Origin: Saccharopolyspora phatthalungensis
Lineage (GTDB): Bacteria; Actinomycetota; Actinomycetes; Mycobacteriales; Pseudonocardiaceae
Length of the DNA stretch: 64,000 nt
Direction: 5' to 3'
Assembly: GCF_014203395.1 (NCBI RefSeq)
Contig: NZ_JACHIW010000001.1
Span: forward strand, 1,240,001 to 1,304,000
Below the pieces are notes generated by a model. It was not told where the DNA came from and did not search any database. It saw nothing but the letters and a program-made list of their open reading frames with translations. The position numbers were made by a program, and so were the translations under genes. Shown here piece by piece: positions 18,719 to 27,670 of this stretch. The stretch's first letter is position 1; the number at the start of each line of letters is the position of its first letter.

Positions 18719-20419
18719 GTGACCACGCTGAGCGAGGTGTCCGACGCGTGGCTGGTCGGACGCGCTCGCGAACTCAATGCCGTTGGCCAGCACAGCGACG
18801 CGGCAGGCCAGCGCAGCACCATCCGCGAGGCGGACAACCTGCTCGCCGAGGCCCAGCGCCGCGGTGAGCCGCGCATCGTCGCCCAACTCCTGCGGCACTG
18901 CGCCTCGATGCGACTGGCGACGCCCGGCCTGGTCGACGGCTCCGATCCACTGCTCGACGAACTTCTCACGCACACCCGGCGGCACGGGTTGGATGTGCTG
19001 CAGGCCGATGCGCACGCGCTGCGCGGTCGGCGCGCGCTGCTCGGCGGCAGCGAGGACAGCGCGCTCACCGAGGTCGCCCACGGCCTGGCGATGCTCGACG
19101 AGGAACTGGTCCCCGACCGCACGCTGGGCCGCCGATCCTGGGAACGGCTGCTGGCCACCTCGCTGATCGACATCGGCCTGGTGCTGACCCAGCTCGGCGT
19201 GTACGAACTGGCCGACGAGGTGATGGCCCGCGCCCACCAGCGGATTCGGGAGAGCGGCGGGCCGCACGAGATCGCGGTGCACATGATCAACCGGTGCCGG
19301 ATGCTGCTCGGCTGGGGGCTGCGGCTGGAGCGCATCGGGCAGGACGAGGAGGCGACCGCGCGGTTCGCCACCGCCTCGGCGATCGCCGTCGCGGTGGAGG
19401 GCCCGTGGCGCGAATCGCTGTTCCCCCGGGTTTCCGACCGGCCCGCCGCCGAGCAGATGCCGGTGCTCGGCGCCGCGCACGCGTTGGCCCAACCGCACGT
19501 GGAACACATCGAACGGCTCGAAGTGCTGCGCGCCCTCGACCAGTCGATCCACCCGCGGGAGAAGATCGTCGTCGCGATCGCGCTGTCCCGATGCCTGATC
19601 CACGCGGGCCGTGGCGAGCAGGCGGTGCGGGTGCTGTCGGAGACCCGCGCGGAATTGGAGAACGACGCCTCGGAGCCGACGCTGCGGATCTCGCTGGCCC
19701 GCGAGTACGCGCAACTGACCGAACTGGACAACGTCGGCATCCACGACGCGCTGCGGGACTACGCGCTGGAGCTGGAGACCGAGCTGTGGACGATGCGCCA
19801 GGCCCGGCTGTCCACTTTGGTCACCCGGCTGGAGAACTCGCGGCTGAGCCACAAGCACGACGCGATCACCCGGCAGGCGTTGCAGGATCCGCTGACCGGC
19901 CTGTCCAACCGTCGCGCGCTGGACGACCGGCTGGATGTGCTGCTCAACGAGCCCGATGCACAGCCGCTGGCGGTGGCGCTGGTCGACCTCGACGGCTTCA
20001 AAGGCGTCAACGACCGCTGCTCGCACGCGGAAGGCGACGATGTGCTGCGCACCGTCGCGGTGACTTTGCGCGACACCCTGCGCACTGACGACTTCGTGGC
20101 CCGCTACGGCGGTGACGAATTCGTCGTGCTGCTGCCGGGTGCGACGCTCGGCGCCGCCGAAGCCGCGCTGCACCGCACCGTCGAGGCGGTCGACCGGTTG
20201 CCCAGCGAGCTCTCGCGCGGGGTGACGCTGTCGATCGGCGTAGTGGCGATGCGCCCGCAGGAGTCGGCGGCGCAGGTGCTGGCGCGCGCGGATGCCGCGA
20301 TGTACCAGGCCAAGCGCGACGGCGGCAACCGCGTCGCGGCGTTCTCGGGCGTGACCGCCTCCCCGCCGAGCCGCCCGGTGGCGGATCATTCGGTGTGGAT
20401 TCCGCCGGACGCGCTCTAA
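18719..20419 (+). CDS. GGDEF diguanylate cyclase with helical N-terminal region
   Basis: A 566-aa protein without obvious membrane segments. The C-terminal GGDEF domain (about 400-555) has DPLTGLSNRRALDDRL, the active-site RYGGDEF (GGDEF at 464-468), the inhibitory I-site RTDD five residues before it, and SIGVVAM...ADAAMYQAKRDGGNRVA. It should therefore make c-di-GMP and be product-inhibited. The N-terminal 380 residues are alpha-helical with TPR-like pairs (EADNLLAEAQRRGEPRIVAQ, LGVYELADEVMARAHQRIRE), probably a sensory or scaffold module. GTG at 18719 is chosen for GAGG 5 nt upstream; GTG 18704 or TTG 18662 (after GGGGGGAAAG) are possible. It starts 126 nt after tRNA-Gln. Confidence 0.9.
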   Translation: MTTLSEVSDAWLVGRARELNAVGQHSDAAGQRSTIREADNLLAEAQRRGEPRIVAQLLRHCASMRLATPGLVDGSDPLLDELLTHTRRHGLDVLQADAHALRGRRALLGGSEDSALTEVAHGLAMLDEELVPDRTLGRRSWERLLATSLIDIGLVLTQLGVYELADEVMARAHQRIRESGGPHEIAVHMINRCRMLLGWGLRLERIGQDEEATARFATASAIAVAVEGPWRESLFPRVSDRPAAEQMPVLGAAHALAQPHVEHIERLEVLRALDQSIHPREKIVVAIALSRCLIHAGRGEQAVRVLSETRAELENDASEPTLRISLAREYAQLTELDNVGIHDALRDYALELETELWTMRQARLSTLVTRLENSRLSHKHDAITRQALQDPLTGLSNRRALDDRLDVLLNEPDAQPLAVALVDLDGFKGVNDRCSHAEGDDVLRTVAVTLRDTLRTDDFVARYGGDEFVVLLPGATLGAAEAALHRTVEAVDRLPSELSRGVTLSIGVVAMRPQESAAQVLARADAAMYQAKRDGGNRVAAFSGVTASPPSRPVADHSVWIPPDAL

Positions 20420-20775
20420 CCCCTTCGGGTGCTGAGTGCAGGGTGCCCTCGGCCGGGCACAGTCAGTGAAAGACGCCCTCCACGCCCGCCAGAACACCTG
20501 GGGGCGCAGCCGCATGGTCAGCCACCAGGGCCACGCCAGCGGCACCCATCAAAATGCATCGAAGATCACAAAGCCGCAGCTAGAGGGCGGCATCAGCACA
20601 CAGAATTCGGCCAGTCGGCGGTACCATCACACCCGCCGGACAAGGGCGCAGGGGCACCGGAGCCGTGGGGGCACCGGGCCGGTTACTCTTCACCCGCTTG
20701 GACGCAACAGGCACCGTCGGCCCGACGGCCGATCGACCCCGTCGAGCCGCTTCTAGAGATCAAGGGAGAGCGCTG
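20420..20775. other. Intergenic region before glmU
   Basis: 356 nt without a supportable gene. It contains a 6-bp GC hairpin (GTGCCC-TCGGCC-GGGCAC, 20443-20460) shortly after the cyclase stop that could terminate transcription, and at its end the GGGAGAG ribosome binding site of glmU. No clear promoter hexamers were found. Confidence 0.5.
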
Positions 20776-22293
20776 ATGCTCCAGGGCGACAACGCCCAGC
20801 CCTCCTCCCGCAGCGACGCGTCTTCGGAAACCGTCAGCACGATCGTGCTCGCCGCGGGCGAGGGCACCAGGATGCGATCGGCCACACCGAAGATGCTGCA
20901 CCGACTCGCGGGCAGGCCCCTGGTCGAACACGCCGTGCGCGCTGCGGCAGGTGTCGACCCCGACGCCCTGCTGGTCGTGCTGGGGCACGGCCGCGACGCC
21001 GTCGCCGAGCACCTGACCGGGCTGGCCGAGGTCCTCGGTCGCCCGGTGCGCACCGCAGTGCAGAAAGAGCAGCTCGGCACCGGTCACGCGGTCTCCTGCG
21101 GACTTTCCGAGCTGTCGGCCGACCTCACCGGCACGGTGCTGGTCAGCTACGGCGACGTGCCCCTGCTGGACAGCGACACGTTGCGCAGCCTGCTCGCCGA
21201 ACATCGCGGCGCGGGCAACGCCGTCACCGTGCTGACCGCGGTGGTCGACGAGCCGACCGGTTACGGCCGGATGCTGCGCGACGCCGAGGGCCGGGTGACC
21301 GGAATCGTCGAGCAGAAGGACGCCACCCCCGAGCAAGCGGAGATCACCGAGATCAATTCCGGGGTCTACGCCTTCGACGCGGAAGTGCTCACCGACGCAT
21401 TGCAGCGGCTGTCCACCGACAACGCCCAGGGCGAGCTCTACCTGACCGACGTGCTGTCGATCGCACGCCGCGACGGCCGCCCGGTCGGCTCCCTGATCTG
21501 CGCCGACCCGTGGCTGGTGGAGGGCGTCAACGACCGGGTGCAGCTGGCCCACCTCGGCGCGGAACTGAACCGCAGGCTGCTGCTGAGCTGGATGCGCGCC
21601 GGGGTCACGATCACCGACCCGAACTCGGTGTGGCTGGACTGCGACGTGGTGCTGGACCGCGACGTGGTGCTGGAACCCGGCGTGCAGCTGCGCGGCGGCA
21701 CCACCGTCGGCGAGGGCGCGACCGTCGGCCCGGACACCACACTCACCGGCTGCGCGATCCACCCCGGCGCGTCGGTGGCGCGCACCCACGGCGAGAACGC
21801 CGAAGTCGGCCCCGGCGCCCAAGTCGGACCGTTCGCCTTCCTGCGCCCCGGCACGCGGCTCGGCGCGAACGGCAAGATCGGCACCTTCGTGGAAACCAAG
21901 AACGCCGTGATCGGCGAGGGCACCAAGGTGCCGCACCTGAGCTACGTGGGCGACGCGACCATCGGCGAGCAGTCCAACATCGGCGCCGCCACGGTCTTCG
22001 TCAACTACGACGGGGTGGCCAAACACCACACCGTGATCGGATCACACGCGCGGACCGGCGCGGACAACATGTTCGTCGCCCCGGTCAAGATCGGCGACGG
22101 CGCCTACACCGCCGCCGGTTCGGTAATCACCGAGGATGTCCCGCCAGGGGCGATGGCGGTCGCCCGGGGCAGGCAACGCAACGTCGAGGGCTGGGTGGCC
22201 GAGCGCCGCTCCGGCACCGCCGCAGACCAGGCCGCGCAGCAGGCTTTGGCGAAAGCAGAACAAACCACCAATCCGACGAGCGACGCCCAATGA
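20776..22293 (+). CDS. glmU: Bifunctional GlmU (UDP-GlcNAc synthesis)
   Basis: A 505-aa enzyme with both domains. The N-terminal uridylyltransferase has VLAAGEGTRMRSATPKMLH (nucleotide-binding GxGTRM...K), YGDVPLLD and EINSGVYAFDAE. The C-terminal left-handed beta-helix acetyltransferase has hexapeptide repeats and RPGTRLGANGKIGTFVETKN, HLSYVGDATIGEQSNIGA, and VNYDGVAKHHTVIGSHARTG. It converts glucosamine-1-phosphate to UDP-GlcNAc for peptidoglycan. ATG at 20776 has GGGAGAG upstream. It is 23 nt upstream of prs, the same pairing as in mycobacteria. Confidence 0.97.
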   Translation: MLQGDNAQPSSRSDASSETVSTIVLAAGEGTRMRSATPKMLHRLAGRPLVEHAVRAAAGVDPDALLVVLGHGRDAVAEHLTGLAEVLGRPVRTAVQKEQLGTGHAVSCGLSELSADLTGTVLVSYGDVPLLDSDTLRSLLAEHRGAGNAVTVLTAVVDEPTGYGRMLRDAEGRVTGIVEQKDATPEQAEITEINSGVYAFDAEVLTDALQRLSTDNAQGELYLTDVLSIARRDGRPVGSLICADPWLVEGVNDRVQLAHLGAELNRRLLLSWMRAGVTITDPNSVWLDCDVVLDRDVVLEPGVQLRGGTTVGEGATVGPDTTLTGCAIHPGASVARTHGENAEVGPGAQVGPFAFLRPGTRLGANGKIGTFVETKNAVIGEGTKVPHLSYVGDATIGEQSNIGAATVFVNYDGVAKHHTVIGSHARTGADNMFVAPVKIGDGAYTAAGSVITEDVPPGAMAVARGRQRNVEGWVAERRSGTAADQAAQQALAKAEQTTNPTSDAQ

Positions 22294-22316
22294 CGGACGT
22301 TTTACGGGGAGGGACG

Positions 22317-23303
22317 ATGACCGTGAGTGCCATGTCTGCGACCCCGAAGAAGAGCCTCAAGCTCTTCTCCGGTAGCAGTCACCCGGAACTTGCCGAGGAG
22401 GTGGCCAAGCAGCTCGACGTAACGGTTACGCCCCAGGCTGCCTACAAGTTCGCCAACGGCGAGATCTTCGTGCGCTACGACGAGTCGGTGCGCGGCTGCG
22501 ACGCCTTCGTCATCCAGTCGCACTGCAACCCGCTCAACGACGCCATCATGGAGCAGCTGATCATGGTGGACGCGCTCAAGCGCGCCAGCGCCAAGCGCAT
22601 CACCGTGGTCATGCCGTTTTACGGTTATGCGCGCCAGGACAAGAAGCACAAGGGCCGCGAGCCGATCTCGGCGCGGCTGATGGCCGACCTGTTCAAGACC
22701 GCCGGCGCGGACCGAATCATGGCGGTGGACCTGCACACCGACCAGATCCAGGGCTTCTTCGACGGCCCGGTGGATCACCTGATGGCCCAGAAGCTACTGG
22801 CCAGCTACATCCGCGACAAATACGCGGGCGAGCAGATCACCGTGGTCTCCCCCGATTCCGGCCGGGTGCGGGTGGCGGAGAAGTGGGCCGACGACCTCGG
22901 CGGCACGCCGCTGGCGTTCATCCACAAGACCCGCGACCCCAGCAAGCCCAACCAGGTGGTCGCCAACCGCGTCGTGGGCGATGTCGAGGGCCGGCTGTGC
23001 GTGCTGGTCGACGACATGATCGACACCGGCGGCACCATCACCAAGGCCACCGAGCAGCTGATCGAGGCGGGCGCGAAGGGCGTCATCATCGCCGCCACCC
23101 ACGCCGTGCTGTCCGGCCCGGCCGTGGAGCGGCTGTCGTCCTGCGGCGCCAAGGAGGTCGTGCTGACCAACACGCTGCCGATTCCCGAGGAGCGGCGCTT
23201 CCCGAACCTCACGGTCCTGTCGATCGCCCCGCTGGTCGCGGAGGCCATCCACCAGGTCTTCGAGGACGGCTCGGTCACCAGCCTCTTCGACGGCCGCGCC
23301 TGA
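22317..23303 (+). CDS. prs: Ribose-phosphate pyrophosphokinase
   Basis: A 328-aa PRPP synthetase making phosphoribosyl pyrophosphate from ribose-5-phosphate and ATP for nucleotide, His and Trp synthesis. Seen: the N-terminal KLFSGSSHPELAEEV, FANGEIFVRYDESVRG, VMPFYGYARQDKKHKGREPI, the metal-binding signature VDLHTDQIQGFFDGPVDHL and the PRPP loop VLVDDMIDTGGTI. ATG at 22317 is preceded by GGGGAGGGACG. It forms an operon with glmU and ends at a strong terminator. Confidence 0.97.
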   Translation: MTVSAMSATPKKSLKLFSGSSHPELAEEVAKQLDVTVTPQAAYKFANGEIFVRYDESVRGCDAFVIQSHCNPLNDAIMEQLIMVDALKRASAKRITVVMPFYGYARQDKKHKGREPISARLMADLFKTAGADRIMAVDLHTDQIQGFFDGPVDHLMAQKLLASYIRDKYAGEQITVVSPDSGRVRVAEKWADDLGGTPLAFIHKTRDPSKPNQVVANRVVGDVEGRLCVLVDDMIDTGGTITKATEQLIEAGAKGVIIAATHAVLSGPAVERLSSCGAKEVVLTNTLPIPEERRFPNLTVLSIAPLVAEAIHQVFEDGSVTSLFDGRA

Positions 23304-23305
23304 CG

Positions 23306-23343
23306 CGACGGCCCCGGTCCGCATGTTCGGACCGGGGCCGTCG
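23306..23343 (+). terminator. Strong hairpin terminator after prs
   Basis: Perfect 16-bp stem (CGACGGCCCCGGTCCG and its complement) with loop CATGTT, starting 3 nt after the prs stop. It separates glmU-prs from the convergent nitroreductase gene. Confidence 0.85.
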
Positions 23344-23355
23344 TGCGTCAGGGAT

Positions 23356-23380
23356 CGCCGATTTCAACTGGAAATCGGCG
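23356..23380. repeat. GATTTC/GAAATC palindrome, copy 3
   Basis: Perfect 10-bp arms CGCCGATTTC/GAAATCGGCG around loop AACTG, in the short gap between convergent prs and nitroreductase genes and just after the prs terminator. Confidence 0.8.
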
Positions 23381-23389
23381 GGCGTCGGA

Positions 23390-24004
23390 TCAAACGGTGG
23401 TGACGACCTCGTCGTAGTCGAGGCGCGGCAGGCGGTCGAACCACGGGTTCTCCCCCGGCTTGCCGATGTTGACGACCACCAAAGCCCGCTGCTTGCCGTC
23501 CGGGAAGAACTCCCCGTCGATCCCGGCCGGGTTGAATCCGGTCATCGGGCCGGCGGCCAGTCCGGCGGCGCGCACACCGAGGATGAAGTACGCGACCTGC
23601 AGACTCGCGTTGAGCTTGGCGCTGTTCAGGCGGAACTCGTCGTCGGCGACGAACATGTCCTTCGCGTTCGGCGCGTGCGGGAACACCCGCGGCAGGTTCT
23701 CGTGGAACTCGGTGTCGGCAGCCAGTACCGCCACCAGCGGCGCCTTCTCGGTCTTGGCCCGGTTGCCCTCCATCAGGTGCGGCAGCAGCCGCTGCTTGCC
23801 TTCCGCGGAGCGCACCAGCACGATCCGCAAGGGCTGCTGGTTCATCGAGGTCGGGGCCCACTTGACCAGGTCATAGATGGCCTGGACCTGCTCGTCGGTG
23901 ACCGGCTCGGCACTGAAGCTGTTGGCGGTGCGCGCCTCGCGGAACAGCAGGTTCTGGGCGTCCGTGCCGAGCGCCAGCTGCTCGGTCTGTTCGATCGCGG
24001 TCAT
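23390..24004 (-). CDS. Nitroreductase family protein (RutE/HadB-like)
   Basis: A 204-aa FMN oxidoreductase of the nitroreductase superfamily, in the malonic semialdehyde reductase-like branch. Evidence: FREARTANSFSAEPVTDEQV, the FMN-binding KWAPTSMNQQPLRIVLVRS, the core AKLNASLQVAYFILGVRAAG, GPMTGFNPAGIDGEFF and the closing VVNIGKPGENPWFDRLPRLD. The physiological substrate is unknown; no uracil-catabolism genes are near. ATG at 24004 has AGGAG 9 nt upstream. Convergent with prs. Confidence 0.88.
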   Translation of the reverse strand: MTAIEQTEQLALGTDAQNLLFREARTANSFSAEPVTDEQVQAIYDLVKWAPTSMNQQPLRIVLVRSAEGKQRLLPHLMEGNRAKTEKAPLVAVLAADTEFHENLPRVFPHAPNAKDMFVADDEFRLNSAKLNASLQVAYFILGVRAAGLAAGPMTGFNPAGIDGEFFPDGKQRALVVVNIGKPGENPWFDRLPRLDYDEVVTTV

Positions 24005-24577
24005 GAACTCAACTCCTGGAGCGGTCGGGGTGGGGCTTGAATCAGCGGATCGCCCGCGCGCCACGCAGGGCAGGGCGTGCCACGGCAATCTCAACATGTT
24101 TGATCCTTCAAGCATTTCCAGAACAGATCAGCTGTAACCGGCATCACTCGAGGAGTCCGATCAACTCGTCGACCGCACTGCCGACGAACGAGGGCACAGC
24201 ACCGAACAGGACCAGACACACCCCGCTCCCGGTCACCCTCGATGACCAGCGGTTACCGGCGCTCCTGAAGTGCGCCGAATTCCTGGCTGCAACCGCCGAG
24301 CCGGGCGATGGGAAAGCAAGCCGGGTCCACCCGTGCGATAACCACTATGCAAGCACCGTTTAGACTGTTCAGGTTGCCTCGGCGAGGTCGGGACGTTCGC
24401 CCGGCGTGATCGGCGCGGTGGCACGGTGGCCGCCGACCATTCGGTTGGCGCACTGATGTCGCTCACACCCCGGGTGCCCGCTCGGCACCGCGTCGTATTC
24501 ACGCCAGTAGCGCGCCCCACCGCCGCAGGCCAGCGACCAACTCACGTTCCGCCTGACGTCATGAGGAGTGCACCACC
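24005..24577. other. Intergenic region between divergent nitroreductase and rplY genes
   Basis: 573 nt with no supportable gene. It must hold the divergent promoters. The only clear element is GAGGAG about 9 nt before the rplY GTG start. I see no tRNA, repeat or riboswitch here. Confidence 0.5.
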
Positions 24578-25180
24578 GTGTCCGAGGTACGTATCGCCGT
24601 CGAGCAGCGCACCGAGTTCGGCAAGGGAGCGGCCCGCCGCACCCGCCGCGCCGGCAAGATCCCCGCGGTGCTCTACGGTCATGGCTCCGACCCCAAGCAC
24701 CTGTCGCTGCCCTCCGTGGAATTCGCCCGCGCCATCCGCGAGAACGGGCACAACGCGGTGCTGACGCTTGATGTGTCCGGTGGCGACAGCGAACTCGCGC
24801 TCACCAAGACCATCACCACGCACCCGATCAAGAACTACATCGAGCACGTCGACCTGCTGCTGGTCAAGCGCGGCGAGAAGGTCACCGTCGCGGTGCCGGT
24901 CGTGCTCAGCGGCGAGGCCGGCCCCGGCGCCCTGGTCAGCCAGGAGATCACCGTGGTCGACATCGAGGCCGAGGCGCTGCACATCCCCGAGCAGCTGGAG
25001 CTGTCCATCGCCGGCGCCGAGATCGGTACCCAGATCCACGCCTCCGACATCCGGCTCCCCTCGGGTGTGACCCTGCAGTCTGACCCCGAGGCGTTGGTCG
25101 TCAACGTCACCGAGGCCGCCGCCGAGATCGCCGAAGCGGCCGCTGAGGAAGGCGAGGGCGAAGCCGCCGAGGAGGCCTGA
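24578..25180 (+). CDS. rplY: 50S ribosomal protein L25/Ctc
   Basis: A 200-aa Ctc-type L25 with both domains. The N-terminal 5S-rRNA-binding part has [28 protein letters not shown] and [20 protein letters not shown], and the C-terminal beta domain ([16 protein letters not shown] through [18 protein letters not shown]) is followed by an acidic Ala/Glu tail. The longer Ctc form is common in Gram-positives. GTG at 24578 is the start. It is 109 nt upstream of pth with a large hairpin between them; the pair is conserved in actinobacteria. Confidence 0.95.
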   Translation: MSEVRIAVEQRTEFGKGAARRTRRAGKIPAVLYGHGSDPKHLSLPSVEFARAIRENGHNAVLTLDVSGGDSELALTKTITTHPIKNYIEHVDLLLVKRGEKVTVAVPVVLSGEAGPGALVSQEITVVDIEAEALHIPEQLELSIAGAEIGTQIHASDIRLPSGVTLQSDPEALVVNVTEAAAEIAEAAAEEGEGEAAEEA

Positions 25181-25201
25181 GTCCTCGACGTCGGGCGCAC
25201 C

Positions 25202-25257
25202 GCGCGCTGTCCCGCTCCGATCGAACACGCATTGATCGGCCGAGCGGGGCAGCGCGC
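25202..25257 (+). terminator. Large hairpin between rplY and pth
   Basis: Outer arms GCGCGCTGTCCCGCTC (25202-25217) and GAGCGGGGCAGCGCGC (25242-25257) pair over 16 bp with one G-U, and an inner CGATC/GATCG pair shortens the loop. It is a strong terminator or attenuator; pth may be reached by read-through or have its own promoter. Confidence 0.65.
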
Positions 25258-25289
25258 CGCGTGCCATCCAGAGCAGGAGACTTCTTCCC

Positions 25290-25865
25290 GTGAGCACTCC
25301 GGACTCGGTCGCGTTGATCGTCGGACTCGGCAATCCCGGCCCGCGCTATGCCGGAAACCGGCACAACATCGGTTTCCTGGTCGCCGACGAGCTCGCCGAC
25401 CGGGTCGGCGGGAAGTTCAAGGCACACAAGGCCGGTGCCGAGGTCGTCGAAGGGCGGCTGGCCGGCGCGCGCGCCGTGCTGGTGAAGCCGCGTTCCTTCA
25501 TGAACCTCTCCGGTGGCCCGGTGGCCGGCGCGGTGCATTTCTACAAGACGCCGCCGGAATCCCTGATCGTGATCCACGACGAGCTGGACCTTCCGTTCGG
25601 CACCATCCGGCTCAAGCGCGGCGGCGGCGAAAACGGCCACAACGGGCTGCGTTCCATCAGCAAGTCCGTCGGCACGCGCGACTACCTGCGGGTCCGCTTC
25701 GGCGTCGGCCGTCCGCCCGGCCGGATGGATCCCGCCGACTACGTCCTGAAGGACTTCTCCGGGACCGAGCGCAAGGAACTCGCCTACTTCATCGACGTAT
25801 GCGCGGACGCGGTGGAAACCCTGGTCACCGACGGCCTCGAAGCCGCCCAGAACCGCTTCCACTGA
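25290..25865 (+). CDS. pth: Peptidyl-tRNA hydrolase
   Basis: A 191-aa enzyme that recycles peptidyl-tRNA. Catalytic and family motifs are [21 protein letters not shown] (His of NRHN; shown in part), [33 protein letters not shown], and [21 protein letters not shown]. The length is standard. GTG at 25290 is preceded by AGGAGA. Follows rplY as in M. tuberculosis. Confidence 0.96.
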   Translation: MSTPDSVALIVGLGNPGPRYAGNRHNIGFLVADELADRVGGKFKAHKAGAEVVEGRLAGARAVLVKPRSFMNLSGGPVAGAVHFYKTPPESLIVIHDELDLPFGTIRLKRGGGENGHNGLRSISKSVGTRDYLRVRFGVGRPPGRMDPADYVLKDFSGTERKELAYFIDVCADAVETLVTDGLEAAQNRFH

Positions 25866-25925
25866 TCTCGGGCCAGCCGATCGCCCGCTCGCACAGGTGC
25901 GGCACGCCCCGACCATCCACAAGGG

Positions 25926-27584
25926 TCAGTTGGCCGGAACCAGGGCGGCGGTGGCGGCTCGTCTGAGCTTTCCCGAGGGCGTCTTGGGCAGACTGCCCGG
26001 TTGCAGCACGACAACCGCCGAGGGGCGCACCCCGACGGCATCGACGATGCGGGCCGTGACCTCCTTGCACAGGGCCTTCTCCGCGACCACGTCGCCGGCC
26101 AGGCGCGACTCCAACACCACCGCGAACCGCTCCCGCCGACTCCCGGCGTCCTGCCGGACCGCCGCGGCGTTGCCCGCGCGCACTCCCTCGACCTGGCAGG
26201 CGGCCCGCTCGATGTCCACCGGGTAGATGTTGCGGCCGCCCATGATGATCACGTCCTTGCGCCGCCCGCAGATCACCACCTGCTCGTCGACCACGTAGCC
26301 CTCGTCGCCGGTGTCCAGCCAACCCGCCTCGTCCTGTGTGGACAACGGGCCGTCGACGGTGAGGTAGCCAGGCGTCACCGCCGCGCCCCGGATCCGCAGC
26401 CGCCCGACCTGCCGCTCCCCCAACTGCCGGCCCGCGTCGTCGACGACGTCGACCTCCAACCCCGGCAGCGGAGCACCCAAAAGCGCGAAACGCCGTGCAT
26501 GCTCGGCATCCGGCGGCACCGGCTCGGCCCGCCGCCGCTGTTCCAGCGCCTCGGCGTCGACGACGTCGACCTCCAGCCCGCGCCCCAGGGGCGCGAACGA
26601 CACCGCCAGCGTGGCCTCGGCCATCCCGAAGGCACACACCATGCAGTCCGGGCTGAGCCCGAACCGGGCGCCCGCGTCGATGAAGCCCTGCGTCGCCGCC
26701 GGATCGATGGGCTCGGCGCCGTTGAGCGTGAACCGCAGGCTCGACAGGTCGAAGGCGCCGTCGTCGGCGCGGGCCATCCGGCGGCCGACGATCGCGTAGG
26801 CGAAGTTCGGTGCGGCGGTCACGGTCGCCCGGTACCGGCTGATGAGCTCGGGCCACAGCAGCGGCCGGGCCAGGAAGTCCGCCGGGGTGGCCTTGACCGC
26901 CGACATCCCGATGGCCATCGGCACCGTCAGGCAACCGACCATCCCCATGTCGTGGAACAACGGCAGCCAGGACACCGCGGTATCGCGCGCGGGATCGAGT
27001 TCGGCGGTGGTGATCATCGCCTGCAGGTTGGCGTAGAGGTTGCCGTGCGTGATCCGCACCGCCTTCGGGTCTGCGGTGGAGCCGCTGGTCAGCTGCAGCA
27101 GGGCGGTCGCGTCCTCGCCGACCGCGACCGGCTCGGGGAGCGGCTCGGCGTCGCCGGAGGTGAGCTCAGCCAGATTCCGGTACACGATCGCGTTTTCTTC
27201 CAGCACCTCGGCCAGTTGCTCGAACGGAGCGCCCAGCAGCACCAGCCGGGCGCCGATCATCTTGAGCACCCGAACGGTGTCTTCGGCCCAGTGCGCGAGA
27301 TCGGTGCGCTGCGTGGGCTGATGCAGCATGGTCACGCTGCCGCCGCCGAGCCACACGCCCTGCACCGCGGGCGCGATAACGCCCGGATCGGCGGCGAGGA
27401 TCGCGACGACGCGACCGGGACCGAGATCGTGGCCCAACGCCCCGGCTATCCGCCGTGCCTCGGCGTGCACCTCGGCCCACGTCCGGAACCGGGGCTGTTC
27501 GGGCTCACCCGTCGTTAGCCCCCGCGCCTGCTCCCCGGAGTTCTCTCGGGCGGAGGCCACCAATGTCTCCACGAACCGACTCAT
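25926..27584 (-). CDS. Acyl-AMP ligase (FAAL/Pks16-like)
   Basis: A 552-aa member of the adenylate-forming superfamily. Seen: the P-loop LLQLTSGSTADPKAVRITHG, VSWLPLFHDMGMVGCLTVPM (a motif typical of fatty-acyl-AMP ligases), the adenylate motif RFTLNGAEPIDP, FGMAEATLAVSF, TGDEGYVVDEQVVICGRRKD and the C-terminal lysine region PKTPSGKLRRAAT. It should activate a fatty acid as acyl-AMP. Its position next to pth and near ispE-ksgA matches pks16 (Rv1013). No polyketide synthase is adjacent, so the acceptor is unknown. Confidence 0.88.
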   Translation of the reverse strand: MSRFVETLVASARENSGEQARGLTTGEPEQPRFRTWAEVHAEARRIAGALGHDLGPGRVVAILAADPGVIAPAVQGVWLGGGSVTMLHQPTQRTDLAHWAEDTVRVLKMIGARLVLLGAPFEQLAEVLEENAIVYRNLAELTSGDAEPLPEPVAVGEDATALLQLTSGSTADPKAVRITHGNLYANLQAMITTAELDPARDTAVSWLPLFHDMGMVGCLTVPMAIGMSAVKATPADFLARPLLWPELISRYRATVTAAPNFAYAIVGRRMARADDGAFDLSSLRFTLNGAEPIDPAATQGFIDAGARFGLSPDCMVCAFGMAEATLAVSFAPLGRGLEVDVVDAEALEQRRRAEPVPPDAEHARRFALLGAPLPGLEVDVVDDAGRQLGERQVGRLRIRGAAVTPGYLTVDGPLSTQDEAGWLDTGDEGYVVDEQVVICGRRKDVIIMGGRNIYPVDIERAACQVEGVRAGNAAAVRQDAGSRRERFAVVLESRLAGDVVAEKALCKEVTARIVDAVGVRPSAVVVLQPGSLPKTPSGKLRRAATAALVPAN

Positions 27585-27670
27585 GTGACGAAGCTTACGA
27601 GCCCCGTGATCTCGCGCACAGGGAAAGCGGGACGCGTGCCGGTTCTAGCCAGGAGTAACACCTGCTCGGG

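Noticed and set aside
18305..20545. A 746-codon minus-strand frame
   Set aside because: Antisense to the GGDEF gene and the tRNA; His/Gln/Arg-rich, without any motif.
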